Origin: Frankia nepalensis
GTDB taxonomy: Bacteria > Actinomycetota > Actinomycetes > Frankiales > Frankiaceae
Assembly (NCBI RefSeq): GCF_016786325.1
Contig: NZ_JADWYU010000205.1
Span: 1-64,000 of the forward strand
Direction: 5' to 3'
Length of the DNA stretch: 64,000 nt
Shown: positions 1 through 7,467 of the stretch, piece after piece
Layout: the number at the start of each line of letters is the position of its first letter
How positions within the stretch are numbered: the stretch's first letter is position 1
The notes under the pieces: model-generated
Told to the model about the DNA's origin: nothing
Seen by the model: the letters and a program-made list of their open reading frames with translations, nothing else
Database searches by the model: none
Position numbers and translations under genes: made by a program

Positions 1-77
1 CCAGGCCCCCGCCCCGGCGCCCGCGGCCGCGGGGCCGGTCCCCGTTTGCCTGCCCAATTGGCCTCGGACCGGTCCCG

Positions 78-2024
78 TCAGATCCTCGGTGCCATGCGCA
101 TCGTTGGCGCCGGGTTGGGGGCGGGGCCCTGAAGGAAGCTCAGTGAGCTGGGCGTGACCCAGCCGGCCGCGAGGTCGAGCAGGTCCAGCGTCCGGTCACG
201 GGCGGCGGCACCCCAGTCGTCGGTGTAGACGGCCGCCTCGCCACGCACGGTTCTCGTCGCGTGCTCGGTGAGTGTCCGCTGGAACTCGGGAGTGAACGCC
301 TGCGCGAACGTGCTGGCGAGGGTGACGTCACCGGCGCCGACGAGGTTGCGCTGCAGCTCCCGCATGAGAAGCGCGAAGCGGGCAAAGAGATGGTTGTCCC
401 AGCTGAATGTGGTGAGGAAACGCTGGCCGGCGTCCGCGCCGCGTTCGCTCAGCTCCAGAATCTGGTCCGGGGTCATCGTGATGTGCATGCCGCCTGTGCC
501 CTCAGGCAGGTAGATCGGCCGGATCCGGTCACGGAAGCCCGGCAGCTCAGCCTGCATCGTGTCCCGCCAGTTCTGCATCGTGTCCAGGATCTGGAGCAGG
601 AAGCCGACGATGCTGCTGATCGGGGCGACGCGCCGCTCCGGCGGAGCGGCGCCGGCCGCCGCCGCGGCCACCACGGCGCTCGGCGCGGCCGCCGTGCGCG
701 GCTTCGCCTCCGGCGCGCCGGAGGGCCGATGGCGGTGCGGCCGCTCACGCTGACCGGCTTCGCCGCGCGGCGCCGGGACCAGGTCGAGGCCGAAGGTCGG
801 CCGGGCGGGCAGCCAGGCGTCGAAGAAGTGCATCGGGAAGTTGCTGGCGATCCCGCCGTCGGAGAACCAGTGCCGCACCGGCCCCGCGTCGCCGAGGCCG
901 CGCACCCACAGCGGCACCGCGGAGATCAGCACCGGGAAGCTCAGGCTCATCCGGGTGGCGACGACGACCGGCAGGTCCTGGGTCGGGAACGCCCGTAGCT
1001 CCGCGGGAACCCCGGGCGCCTCGGGCACCGCCACGGGAGTGCTGACCTTCTCCAGGTAGGTGAGCACGTCGGGCGGGAACAGCCGGGCGAACTCGGCGGG
1101 CGCGTACAGGAACGACTGATCGGAGAACGGCAGGCTCAGCGGCCGGGCCGTGGACAGATCGGTCGTCATCATCTCCAGGCGGACCCGCTCGTTCTCGACC
1201 TCCGCCCGCGCCAGGTCCGCGAACGTCAGCGGGTCGTCGCCCTCGCCGCGCCCGGCGCACAGCTGGATGTGACGGTGCAGCCACGGCGTCAGCGCCGCCG
1301 GGCCGCCGGGTCCCGCTGTCGCCGCGCCGGGTCTGTCCGGCATGCCGAGGCAGATGCCGTAGAAGGTCGCCGGCAGGCCGCGCACCGTGCGCAGGATCCG
1401 GACCAGCATGGCGCCGACCAGGCCGAGCAGCGACGTGATACCCACGACCACGACGAGCAGAAGCGAGCCATACCAGGTAGGCCGGCCGAAGGCGCCGTCG
1501 AAGCCGTAGAGGACGCCGGTGAGCGAGCCGAACGCGATGCCGGCCGTCACCACGACCTGTGGCGAGAAGTACCGGACGACGGCGCGCAGCACCACCCACG
1601 CCTTGGTCCACAGCCCTCGCGCGCCCTGCAGCCCGAAGAACAGCCGGTACACCCAGGCGCTGCCCCGGCTCGGCTGGAACAGGCCGGCGAGAACCCCGGG
1701 TCGGGCGATCTCCGCGGAGGTCCTCTCCATCTGATCGAACCCGCCGGCCGCGGCCGGGTCACGGCGGCGCCGGTGTTCGGCGTACTGCGCGGCGGCCGTC
1801 AGAGCGGCACCGATCGCGCCCGCCGACGCCCCGCCGATGCTGCGGAAGTCGTAGCGGGTGCGCAGCGTGGCGACCGCCCGGGGATACACGATCCCGCTGG
1901 TGATGCCACCTTTCATGATCAGATCGCACTGCTCCCGGGCCCCGGTATCGGGGGCCCGGCTGTCGGCGGCCTGGCTGTCGGCGGCGTCCGCCCGCTCGTC
2001 GGCACGGGTGCGGGATGCGCTCAT
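78..2024 (-). CDS. Patatin-like phospholipase with internal membrane segments
   Basis: Predicted lipid acyl hydrolase of the patatin family, 648 aa from the ATG at 2024. The reading frame stays open further upstream, but that part has shadow-like composition and overlaps the 3' end of the neighbouring gene. The oxyanion-loop motif KGGITSG lies at about residues 38-44, the nucleophile elbow G-A-S-A-G at 65-69 (Ser67), and the catalytic Asp in the S-D-G-G motif at about 389. Two hydrophobic stretches at about 157-175 and 187-209 separate the nucleophile from the Asp, which suggests a membrane-anchored enzyme. A long Ala/Arg-rich low-complexity stretch follows the DG motif. Substrate is unknown. 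The patatin call rests on the Ser-Asp dyad motifs and is fairly secure. Confidence 0.85.
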   Translation of the reverse strand: MSASRTRADERADAADSQAADSRAPDTGAREQCDLIMKGGITSGIVYPRAVATLRTRYDFRSIGGASAGAIGAALTAAAQYAEHRRRRDPAAAGGFDQMERTSAEIARPGVLAGLFQPSRGSAWVYRLFFGLQGARGLWTKAWVVLRAVVRYFSPQVVVTAGIAFGSLTGVLYGFDGAFGRPTWYGSLLLVVVVGITSLLGLVGAMLVRILRTVRGLPATFYGICLGMPDRPGAATAGPGGPAALTPWLHRHIQLCAGRGEGDDPLTFADLARAEVENERVRLEMMTTDLSTARPLSLPFSDQSFLYAPAEFARLFPPDVLTYLEKVSTPVAVPEAPGVPAELRAFPTQDLPVVVATRMSLSFPVLISAVPLWVRGLGDAGPVRHWFSDGGIASNFPMHFFDAWLPARPTFGLDLVPAPRGEAGQRERPHRHRPSGAPEAKPRTAAAPSAVVAAAAAGAAPPERRVAPISSIVGFLLQILDTMQNWRDTMQAELPGFRDRIRPIYLPEGTGGMHITMTPDQILELSERGADAGQRFLTTFSWDNHLFARFALLMRELQRNLVGAGDVTLASTFAQAFTPEFQRTLTEHATRTVRGEAAVYTDDWGAAARDRTLDLLDLAAGWVTPSSLSFLQGPAPNPAPTMRMAPRI

Positions 2025-2139
2025 TGTGGCCTCCACGACGACCGCCGGTGAGCCGCGAGCCGCTCCGAAAGCCCGACGATCGGCCCCAAAGTTATCGACC
2101 GCGGGAAGAACGGTCAGCCGGAGCCCCGCCTCCGCGGGC

Positions 2140-3222
2140 TCAGGAGGCCAGGGTGAGCACGCCGCGGGCGAGCTCGCCGTGCTCCAGGTCGTCCGCGGCG
2201 CTGTGGAAGTCGGCGATGGGATAGGTGCGGGTGACCAGCTCGTCGAGCAGCAGGCGCCCGCCACGGTAGAGGTCGACGTAGCGCCGGATGTCGCGCTGCG
2301 GCTGCGACGAGCCGTAGCGGCAGCCGAGGATCGACTTGTCCAGGTACAGGTCGAACGGCGAGAACGTCGACGCGGTGCCCGCGGGCGCGACGCCGAGCAG
2401 CACCGCGGTCCCGCCCCAGCCGAGCGACCCGATCGCCGCCTGGATCAGCGCGGGATGCCCGACGCACTCGAAGACGTAGTCATAACCGAGCGGCGCCCCG
2501 TCCACGACCGCGGCCTTCGCCGCCGTGGCCGTGTCCGCGCCGGCGGGGTTGACGAAGTCGGTGGCGCCGAAGCGCCGAGCGGCCTCCTCCTTCGCCGGGT
2601 TCACGTCGACGGCCACGATCCGGGAGGCGCCCGCGATCCGCGCCCCCTGGATCACGTTGAGGCCGATCCCGCCGACGCCGAGCACGGCGACGGTCGCGCC
2701 GGGCTCCACCCTGGCCCGCTGGAGCACCGCGCCCACCCCGGTGAGCACCCCGCAGCCGACCAGGGCCGCCGAGGTCAGCGGCACGTCCTTCGGGATCGGC
2801 ACGCACTGGTTCGCCTTGACCACCACCTCCTCGGCGAAGCAGGAGATGTTGGCGAAGCTGTACGCCGGCTCGCCTCGCCACGTGAACGGCTGGGGCCGCA
2901 GGCCGAACGTCGAGCGGCACATCGTCGGCCGGCCGCCGTCGCAGTGCTCGCACGCGCCGCAGTTGCCGAGCGTGGACAGCACGACGTGGTCGCCCACCCG
3001 GACGTTGCCGACCGAGCCGCCGACCGCGGCGACGACGCCCGCGCCCTCGTGGCCGAGCACCACCGGCGTCTCGTAGGGAATCGTCCCGTTGAGCACCGAC
3101 AGGTCGCTGTGGCATAAGCCCGCGGCGACGATGTTCACCAGCACCTCGCCGGGACCCGGGTCACGGACCGCCAGGTCGTCCACGAGCTCGGCCTTCTGGC
3201 CGTCCCACACAACACCCCGCAT
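2140..3222 (-). CDS. Zinc-dependent alcohol dehydrogenase (MDR superfamily)
   Basis: Medium-chain dehydrogenase of 360 aa, predicted to oxidise an alcohol to an aldehyde with NAD(P). Visible motifs: catalytic zinc ligands Cys37 and His58-Glu59 in GHEGAG, a four-Cys structural zinc lobe (Cys88, Cys91, Cys94, Cys102), Cys157 as the likely third catalytic zinc ligand, and the Rossmann motif G-V-G-G-I-G at about 182-187. The layout resembles the class III/NDMA-dependent alcohol dehydrogenase branch common in actinomycetes. It lies 68 bp downstream of the aldehyde dehydrogenase gene on the same strand, so the pair probably converts an alcohol to the acid. The true substrate cannot be read from sequence. 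Confidence 0.9.
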   Translation of the reverse strand: MRGVVWDGQKAELVDDLAVRDPGPGEVLVNIVAAGLCHSDLSVLNGTIPYETPVVLGHEGAGVVAAVGGSVGNVRVGDHVVLSTLGNCGACEHCDGGRPTMCRSTFGLRPQPFTWRGEPAYSFANISCFAEEVVVKANQCVPIPKDVPLTSAALVGCGVLTGVGAVLQRARVEPGATVAVLGVGGIGLNVIQGARIAGASRIVAVDVNPAKEEAARRFGATDFVNPAGADTATAAKAAVVDGAPLGYDYVFECVGHPALIQAAIGSLGWGGTAVLLGVAPAGTASTFSPFDLYLDKSILGCRYGSSQPQRDIRRYVDLYRGGRLLLDELVTRTYPIADFHSAADDLEHGELARGVLTLAS

Positions 3223-3290
3223 GGTGTTCTCTCCTTCGAAAAGCCAGTCGGTGGGCAGGGCCCGTGAACCGGGCCCGTGGGCGGTCCCGG

Positions 3291-4751
3291 TCAGCCGGGC
3301 CAGACGACGCTCTGCAGCTCGCTGTACGCGTGCAGCGCGAACACGCCGCAGTCACGGCCGACGCCGCTGTGCTTGAAGCCGCCGAACGGGGTCTCGTGGT
3401 TGCGGGCGACCGTGTTGAGGCCGACGTTGCCGCTGCGCAGCCGGCTCGCGAGCCGGTAGGCGCGGCCGGTGTCGGCCGAGAAGACATAGTCGTACAGGCC
3501 GAACGGGGTGCTGTTGGCGAGCGCGACGGCCTCGTCGTCGCCGTCGAACGTGAGCACGACGACCACCGGGCCGAAGAACTCCTCCTGAGCGACCGTCATG
3601 TCCGTGGTGACGCCGGTGAGCAGCGTCGGCGCCGCGTAGAAGCCGCGCTCCAGCTCCGGGCGCTCACCTCCACAGGCGAGGGTGGCGCCGGCGGCGACGC
3701 CCTCGGCGACCAGGCTCTCGACCCGGTCACGCTGGGCGGCGGAGATCAGCGGGCCGACGACGGTCGTCGGCTCCAACGGGTCGCCGACCTTGCAGAAACC
3801 CGCGTAGGCGACCAGCTTTTCGACCAGCTGGTCGTGGCGCGAGCGGTGCACCAGGACCCGGGTCGGGGCGGTGCAGATCTGGCCGGAGTGGAACGCCCAG
3901 GTGCTGCCGATCCCGGCGGCCGCGGTGTCGAGGTCCGCGTCCTCGAGCACGATCGCCGCGCCCTTGCCGCCGAGCTCCATCAGCTGGCGCTTGAGGTCGC
4001 GGCCGGCGACCTCGCCGATCCGACGGCCCACCGCCGTGCTGCCGGTGAAGCTGACCATGTCCACCTCCGGCGAGGCGACCAGCGCGGCGCCGGTCGCCGG
4101 CGACGAGCCGGTGACCACGTTGACGACGCCGGCCGGGACGCCGGCCTCGTGGGCGATCTCGACGAACCGCAGCACCTGCAGGGGATCCTGCGGGGCGGGT
4201 TTGATCACGACGGTGTTGCCCATCGCCAGCGCCGGCGCCACCTTGCCGGCCAGGTTGACCAGCGGGAAGTTGTACGGCGTGATGCAGGCGACGACGCCGA
4301 CCGGCGCCCGGCGGGCGACCGCGCCGACCACTCCGCCCTTGGCGAGCGGCGTCGCCTCGATGGCCTGTGGTGGTAGCGGTACCAGCGGAGAGTCCATGGC
4401 GTGCCGGGCATAGCGCTGGAAGCGCTCGACCGCCACCGGGACCTGCATGGTGGACGCGACCCGCATCGTCGCGCCGGTCTCGGCCTGCACCAGCGGGACG
4501 AGGTCGTCGTTGTACTTGGTCAGCAGGTCGGCGATCCGGCCGAGCACCTCGGCGCGGTGCGCCTGGCTCGCCGACGCCCAGCCGGAAAACGCCGCCCTGG
4601 CCGCGGCCGCGGCCTGTTCGGCCTGCGCGGCGCTCGCCTCGGGCGCCTCGCCGATCACCTCCTCGGTGGCCGGGTTGACGACCGGGTAGTGGCCCTCGGC
4701 CGGCTCGACCCATTCGCCGGCGACGTAGATCCGGCTGCTCGGGACGCCCAT
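3291..4751 (-). CDS. NAD(P)-dependent aldehyde dehydrogenase
   Basis: Aldehyde dehydrogenase family protein, 486 aa, the usual length. The general base Glu259 lies in M-E-L-G-G-K and the catalytic Cys293 in S-G-Q-I-C-T. The cofactor-binding segment ITPYNFP is at about 157-163 and SFTGST at about 234-239. It oxidises an aldehyde to the carboxylic acid, presumably the product of the alcohol dehydrogenase encoded just downstream. The upstream region, shared with the divergent LLM oxidoreductase gene, carries two inverted-repeat motifs that recur at another divergent promoter near 9270-9403. Its start is the ATG at 4751. Confidence 0.92.
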   Translation of the reverse strand: MGVPSSRIYVAGEWVEPAEGHYPVVNPATEEVIGEAPEASAAQAEQAAAAARAAFSGWASASQAHRAEVLGRIADLLTKYNDDLVPLVQAETGATMRVASTMQVPVAVERFQRYARHAMDSPLVPLPPQAIEATPLAKGGVVGAVARRAPVGVVACITPYNFPLVNLAGKVAPALAMGNTVVIKPAPQDPLQVLRFVEIAHEAGVPAGVVNVVTGSSPATGAALVASPEVDMVSFTGSTAVGRRIGEVAGRDLKRQLMELGGKGAAIVLEDADLDTAAAGIGSTWAFHSGQICTAPTRVLVHRSRHDQLVEKLVAYAGFCKVGDPLEPTTVVGPLISAAQRDRVESLVAEGVAAGATLACGGERPELERGFYAAPTLLTGVTTDMTVAQEEFFGPVVVVLTFDGDDEAVALANSTPFGLYDYVFSADTGRAYRLASRLRSGNVGLNTVARNHETPFGGFKHSGVGRDCGVFALHAYSELQSVVWPG

Positions 4752-4903
4752 GGCGTGTCCCCCTCGTGCTCAGGGTGGTCACCACCCGCGTGCCCGGAGG
4801 GCGGGTCCACGGGCGGCGGCCCCGTTGTCCTCGCGTTCGTCGCGGGCCTGCGGCCCGGAGGTCTTCGGCTGGTCGGCGCGAGGACTTCCGGGGTGGATGG
4901 TTT

Positions 4904-4918
4904 CTGACGGTGTGTCAG
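4904..4918. promoter_or_regulatory. Candidate operator, CTGAC-N5-GTCAG
   Basis: CTGACGGTGTGTCAG is an inverted repeat with 5-bp arms upstream of the aldehyde dehydrogenase gene. Thirteen of 15 positions match the element at 9273-9287 (CTGATGGTGCGTCAG). Both copies lie before minus-strand genes in divergent intergenic regions. A TetR-type regulator is plausible but not shown. Confidence 0.45.
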
Positions 4919-4952
4919 GCCGCTTGCGCGACGGCCTGTCGGGGCTAGAGTG

Positions 4953-4966
4953 TAGAACAGGTTCTA
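4953..4966. promoter_or_regulatory. KstR-like operator palindrome
   Basis: TAGAACAGGTTCTA fits the published KstR consensus TNNAACNNGTTNNA of mycobacterial and rhodococcal steroid regulons at every fixed position. It lies inside a wider inverted repeat, GGGCTAGA at 4942-4949 with TCTAGCCC at 4963-4970. The site is placed to act on the LLM oxidoreductase gene, the aldehyde dehydrogenase gene, or both. Whether a KstR homologue binds it is inference. Confidence 0.5.
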
Positions 4967-5191
4967 GCCCGAAGCCGACAGGTCGGACGCGATCGGCGGA
5001 CGCCTGTTCGCGCGCGCGGCGCGCTCCCGGGCTCCCGCGCAACGTTGCTCCGGGGCCGAGCCCCAGACCCCATGCTGGAGGGCCTCGCCCCCCAGACCCC
5101 CCCAACGGGCAGGGGCGCGCCGACACCTGCGCCGCCGTCGCCAGCCCCCATATGACAGACGACCGCAGGTGAAGGAAGGGTGGCCTCGCAC

Positions 5192-6322
5192 ATGGAGTTC
5201 GGGATCTTCAACTCGCTCTACCTGCCGAAGCGGCTGTCCGAGGCCGACCCGATCGGCGCCGAGCACAGCCGGCTGATGGACGAGGTCGCCTGGACGCAGG
5301 CCGCGGACCGCTCCGGGTTCAAGTACACGTGGGCGACGGAGCACCACTTCCTGGAGGAGTACTCGCACCTGTCGGCCAACGAGGTCTTCCTCGCCTACGT
5401 CGCCGGCACCACGAGCAACATCCACATCGGCAGCGGCATCATGAACATCACGCCGCCCGTGAACCATCCGGCCCGCGTCGCCGAGCGGGCCGCGATGCTC
5501 GACCATCTCTCCGGCGGCCGCTTCGAACTTGGCATGGGCCGCGGCTCGTCGAGCACCGAGCAGAAGGGCTTCGGGATCGAGGACCCGGCGCTCACCAAGC
5601 TCATGTTCGACGAGGTCGTCGCCGAGCTGCCGAAGATGTGGAAGGACGGCACCTACAGCTACGAGGGCCAGTACTTCACGATGCCGGAGCGCAACGTGCT
5701 CCCGAAGCCGTACACGAGGCCGCATCCGCCGCTGTGGGTCGCGGCCGGCAACCCGAGCACGTTCGAAAAGGCCGCCAAGCTTGGGCTGGGCGTGCTCTGC
5801 TTCGCGCACAGCTCACCGGGCGAGCTCGCGCCGCTCATCGAGCTGTACAAGAAGAACATCGAGAAGGCCGAGCCTGTCGGCGGCTACATCAACAACAACA
5901 TCATGGTGACGAGCCAGATGCTGTGCCTGGAGGACGGCGCCCGGGCCCGCCGGATCGCCACCGACATCACGATGAGCTACCAGCACAGCCTGGTCTACAA
6001 GTACCTCGACACGTTCCCGAGGCCGGACTGGGTGCCGGCCTGGCCGGCGACCCTGCCCGAACCGACGGTGGAGGGCCTGGAGGCGGGCGTCGCGGCCGGA
6101 AGCATCTGCATCGGCGACCCGGAGGAATGCGAGCGGGCCGTGCGGACCTACGAGTCCGTCGGAGCCGACCAGCTTGTCTTCGGCATGCTGTCCACGACGA
6201 TGCCGATCGACGTGGCGGTCGAGGCCGTGGAGACCTTCGGCAAGTACGTCCTCCCGAAGTTCGACACCGACCCGGTCCACAGCACGACCCGCCAGCGCGA
6301 TGCCCAGCTCGGCGCCGCCTGA
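5192..6322 (+). CDS. LLM-class flavin-dependent oxidoreductase (luciferase-like)
   Basis: Bacterial-luciferase-like (TIM-barrel) flavin oxidoreductase of about 376 aa. The N terminus MEFGIFNSLYLPK and the segments TEHHFLEEYSHLSANEVFLAYVA and GRFELGMGRG are typical of the family. The enzyme probably uses reduced FMN or F420; the substrate is unknown. The start is placed at ATG 5192 because AAGGAAGG at 5172-5179 is 12 nt upstream; an in-frame GTG at 5180 abuts that site and is less likely. The gene stands alone, is divergent from the alcohol/aldehyde dehydrogenase pair, and is followed by a strong bidirectional terminator. Confidence 0.88.
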   Translation: MEFGIFNSLYLPKRLSEADPIGAEHSRLMDEVAWTQAADRSGFKYTWATEHHFLEEYSHLSANEVFLAYVAGTTSNIHIGSGIMNITPPVNHPARVAERAAMLDHLSGGRFELGMGRGSSSTEQKGFGIEDPALTKLMFDEVVAELPKMWKDGTYSYEGQYFTMPERNVLPKPYTRPHPPLWVAAGNPSTFEKAAKLGLGVLCFAHSSPGELAPLIELYKKNIEKAEPVGGYINNNIMVTSQMLCLEDGARARRIATDITMSYQHSLVYKYLDTFPRPDWVPAWPATLPEPTVEGLEAGVAAGSICIGDPEECERAVRTYESVGADQLVFGMLSTTMPIDVAVEAVETFGKYVLPKFDTDPVHSTTRQRDAQLGAA

Positions 6323-6357
6323 GCGAAGGCCGCCATCCTCACGTCGCCAAAAAGGCC

Positions 6358-6389
6358 GAGGCCCCGCGTTCGGGGGAACGCGGGGCCTC
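6358..6389. terminator. Bidirectional hairpin terminator
   Basis: A perfect 14-bp stem (6358-6371 pairing with 6376-6389) closes a GGGG loop. It sits between two convergent genes ending at 6322 and 6427. An A-run on the left and T-containing sequence on the right fit termination in both directions. Confidence 0.8.
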
Positions 6390-6409
6390 GTTCGTGCTCA
6401 GCCCACCGG

Positions 6410-6433
6410 GCTGGTCAGATCGCTGGTCAGATC
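6410..6433. repeat. 12-bp tandem repeat across a stop codon
   Basis: GCTGGTCAGATC occurs twice in tandem (6410-6421, 6422-6433). The stop codon of the minus-strand transglycosylase gene lies in the second copy. Because the unit is 12 bp, the first copy supplies another in-frame stop just downstream. Confidence 0.75.
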
Positions 6434-6792
6434 TTCTTGGACCAGCAGTGCTTGGAGGCGTACCAGGGGCTGGTGCCCTGCTGGTTGTAGAGCTTGGTGG
6501 CCTTGGCCCACTGGTCGGAGACCGAGGCGTGCTGGGGCAGGCCGGTGCCGCCGACGGAGTGCCAGGTCGAGGGCAGGAACTGGAACAGGCCGCCGGCGCC
6601 GATGGAGTTGACGGCGCGGGGGTTGCCGCCGGACTCGCACGGGATCACGGCGGACAGGAAACGCTGGGCGGAGACGGGCTTGGAGGCGGCGTGGGCCGGC
6701 GCGGTGACCGCCAGACCGGTGCCGACCGCGGCGGCGAGCGCCGGGGCGAGCACGAGGGCGCGGACACGGGTGGAAAGGCCACGTCGAGCCAA
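6427..6792 (-). CDS. Secreted transglycosylase-like (Rpf-type) cell wall protein
   Basis: Small secreted peptidoglycan-active protein, about 121 aa. The TTG at 6792 is taken as start because GAAAGGA lies 8 nt upstream and the product then begins with Arg residues and a clean signal peptide ending near A-H-A-A. The mature part is one transglycosylase/Rpf-like domain. Its putative catalytic Glu is in P-C-E-S-G-G-N-P, followed by GAGGLFQFLPSTW. Two Cys (in PCES and KHCW) could form the disulfide seen in resuscitation-promoting factors. Probable role: cleavage of peptidoglycan during growth or spore resuscitation. Upstream is an unusually long 675-bp non-coding region. Confidence 0.82.
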   Translation of the reverse strand: MARRGLSTRVRALVLAPALAAAVGTGLAVTAPAHAASKPVSAQRFLSAVIPCESGGNPRAVNSIGAGGLFQFLPSTWHSVGGTGLPQHASVSDQWAKATKLYNQQGTSPWYASKHCWSKKI

Positions 6793-7467
6793 GGGTCTTG
6801 TCCTTTCGTCTACGCCTCCGGAGGAACGGACGCGGGCACGGCGAGGCCCGGGCCGGCCGGCGGCGTGAAAAGAGCCGGCGGCCTGCCTTGCAGGGGGCTG
6901 CGCGTGTTCCCGCGACACCTGGTGTCGGTGTCCGCTGGTCCGTCTCCGGTCCCTGCCACGGGTCCGAGGAAGGTCGACGCCATAGATAGGGGCGGGGGCA
7001 GTAGATGAGGCGTCCCGCCCGGCGTGCGCCCCGGCCATGTCAGCCGGGCACGACACACACCATGCCGAGAACCGGCCCCGCCTGGCAAACCCGCCAACCC
7101 CTGTGACCCGGCTCACCACATCGACACCCCAGCCGGCAGCCCGACATGTCCGGCAGCCCACCCCGGCCACGGTGGCCTACCGTGGCCACCCGGCCCGGCA
7201 CCGTCGACCCGGCACCCTCAGCGTGACCGGCCGGTCCACGCCCCGCGCGCCCCGACCCCACCCCACCACCCACCGTCCACCACCGTGACGACCCCCACAA
7301 CCAGCCCACCACACCCGAAATACCCGAAACATCCCCCAGACCAGACCGGGCCGGGCCAGCGGACCACCAGGCCAGCGGGCTACCGGGCTCCCCCCAACGC
7401 CCCCTGACCAGCCCGCGGGCCGCCGTCACCGAACTCGACGGCCGCGGGGCGTCCGGGCCCGGCCGGG
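6793..7467. other. Long leader / intergenic region upstream of the Rpf-like gene
   Basis: A 675-bp stretch without a credible gene. From about 7080 to 7400 the plus strand is very rich in C and A and poor in G, with many CCACC and ACCCC runs, unlike the balanced GC of neighbouring genes. A structured leader is possible because actinobacterial rpf genes often have one, but the conserved c-di-AMP (ydaO) riboswitch core was not found. Confidence 0.5.

Larger units (their letters stand above)
4752..5191. other. Divergent intergenic region, aldehyde dehydrogenase / LLM oxidoreductase
   Basis: A 440-bp non-coding stretch between divergent genes. It contains the CTGAC...GTCAG element at 4904-4918, the KstR-like palindrome at 4953-4966, and a C-rich stretch at about 5040-5110 with short G/C inverted repeats. 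A purine-rich ribosome-binding site AAGGAAGG is at 5172-5179. No open frame here looks like a gene. Confidence 0.6.

Noticed and set aside
6793-7020. Possible c-di-AMP (ydaO) riboswitch before the Rpf-like gene
   Set aside because: Expected by analogy with other actinobacterial rpf genes, but the conserved GGTGAATC-type core and the pseudoknot partners were not found on the minus strand.
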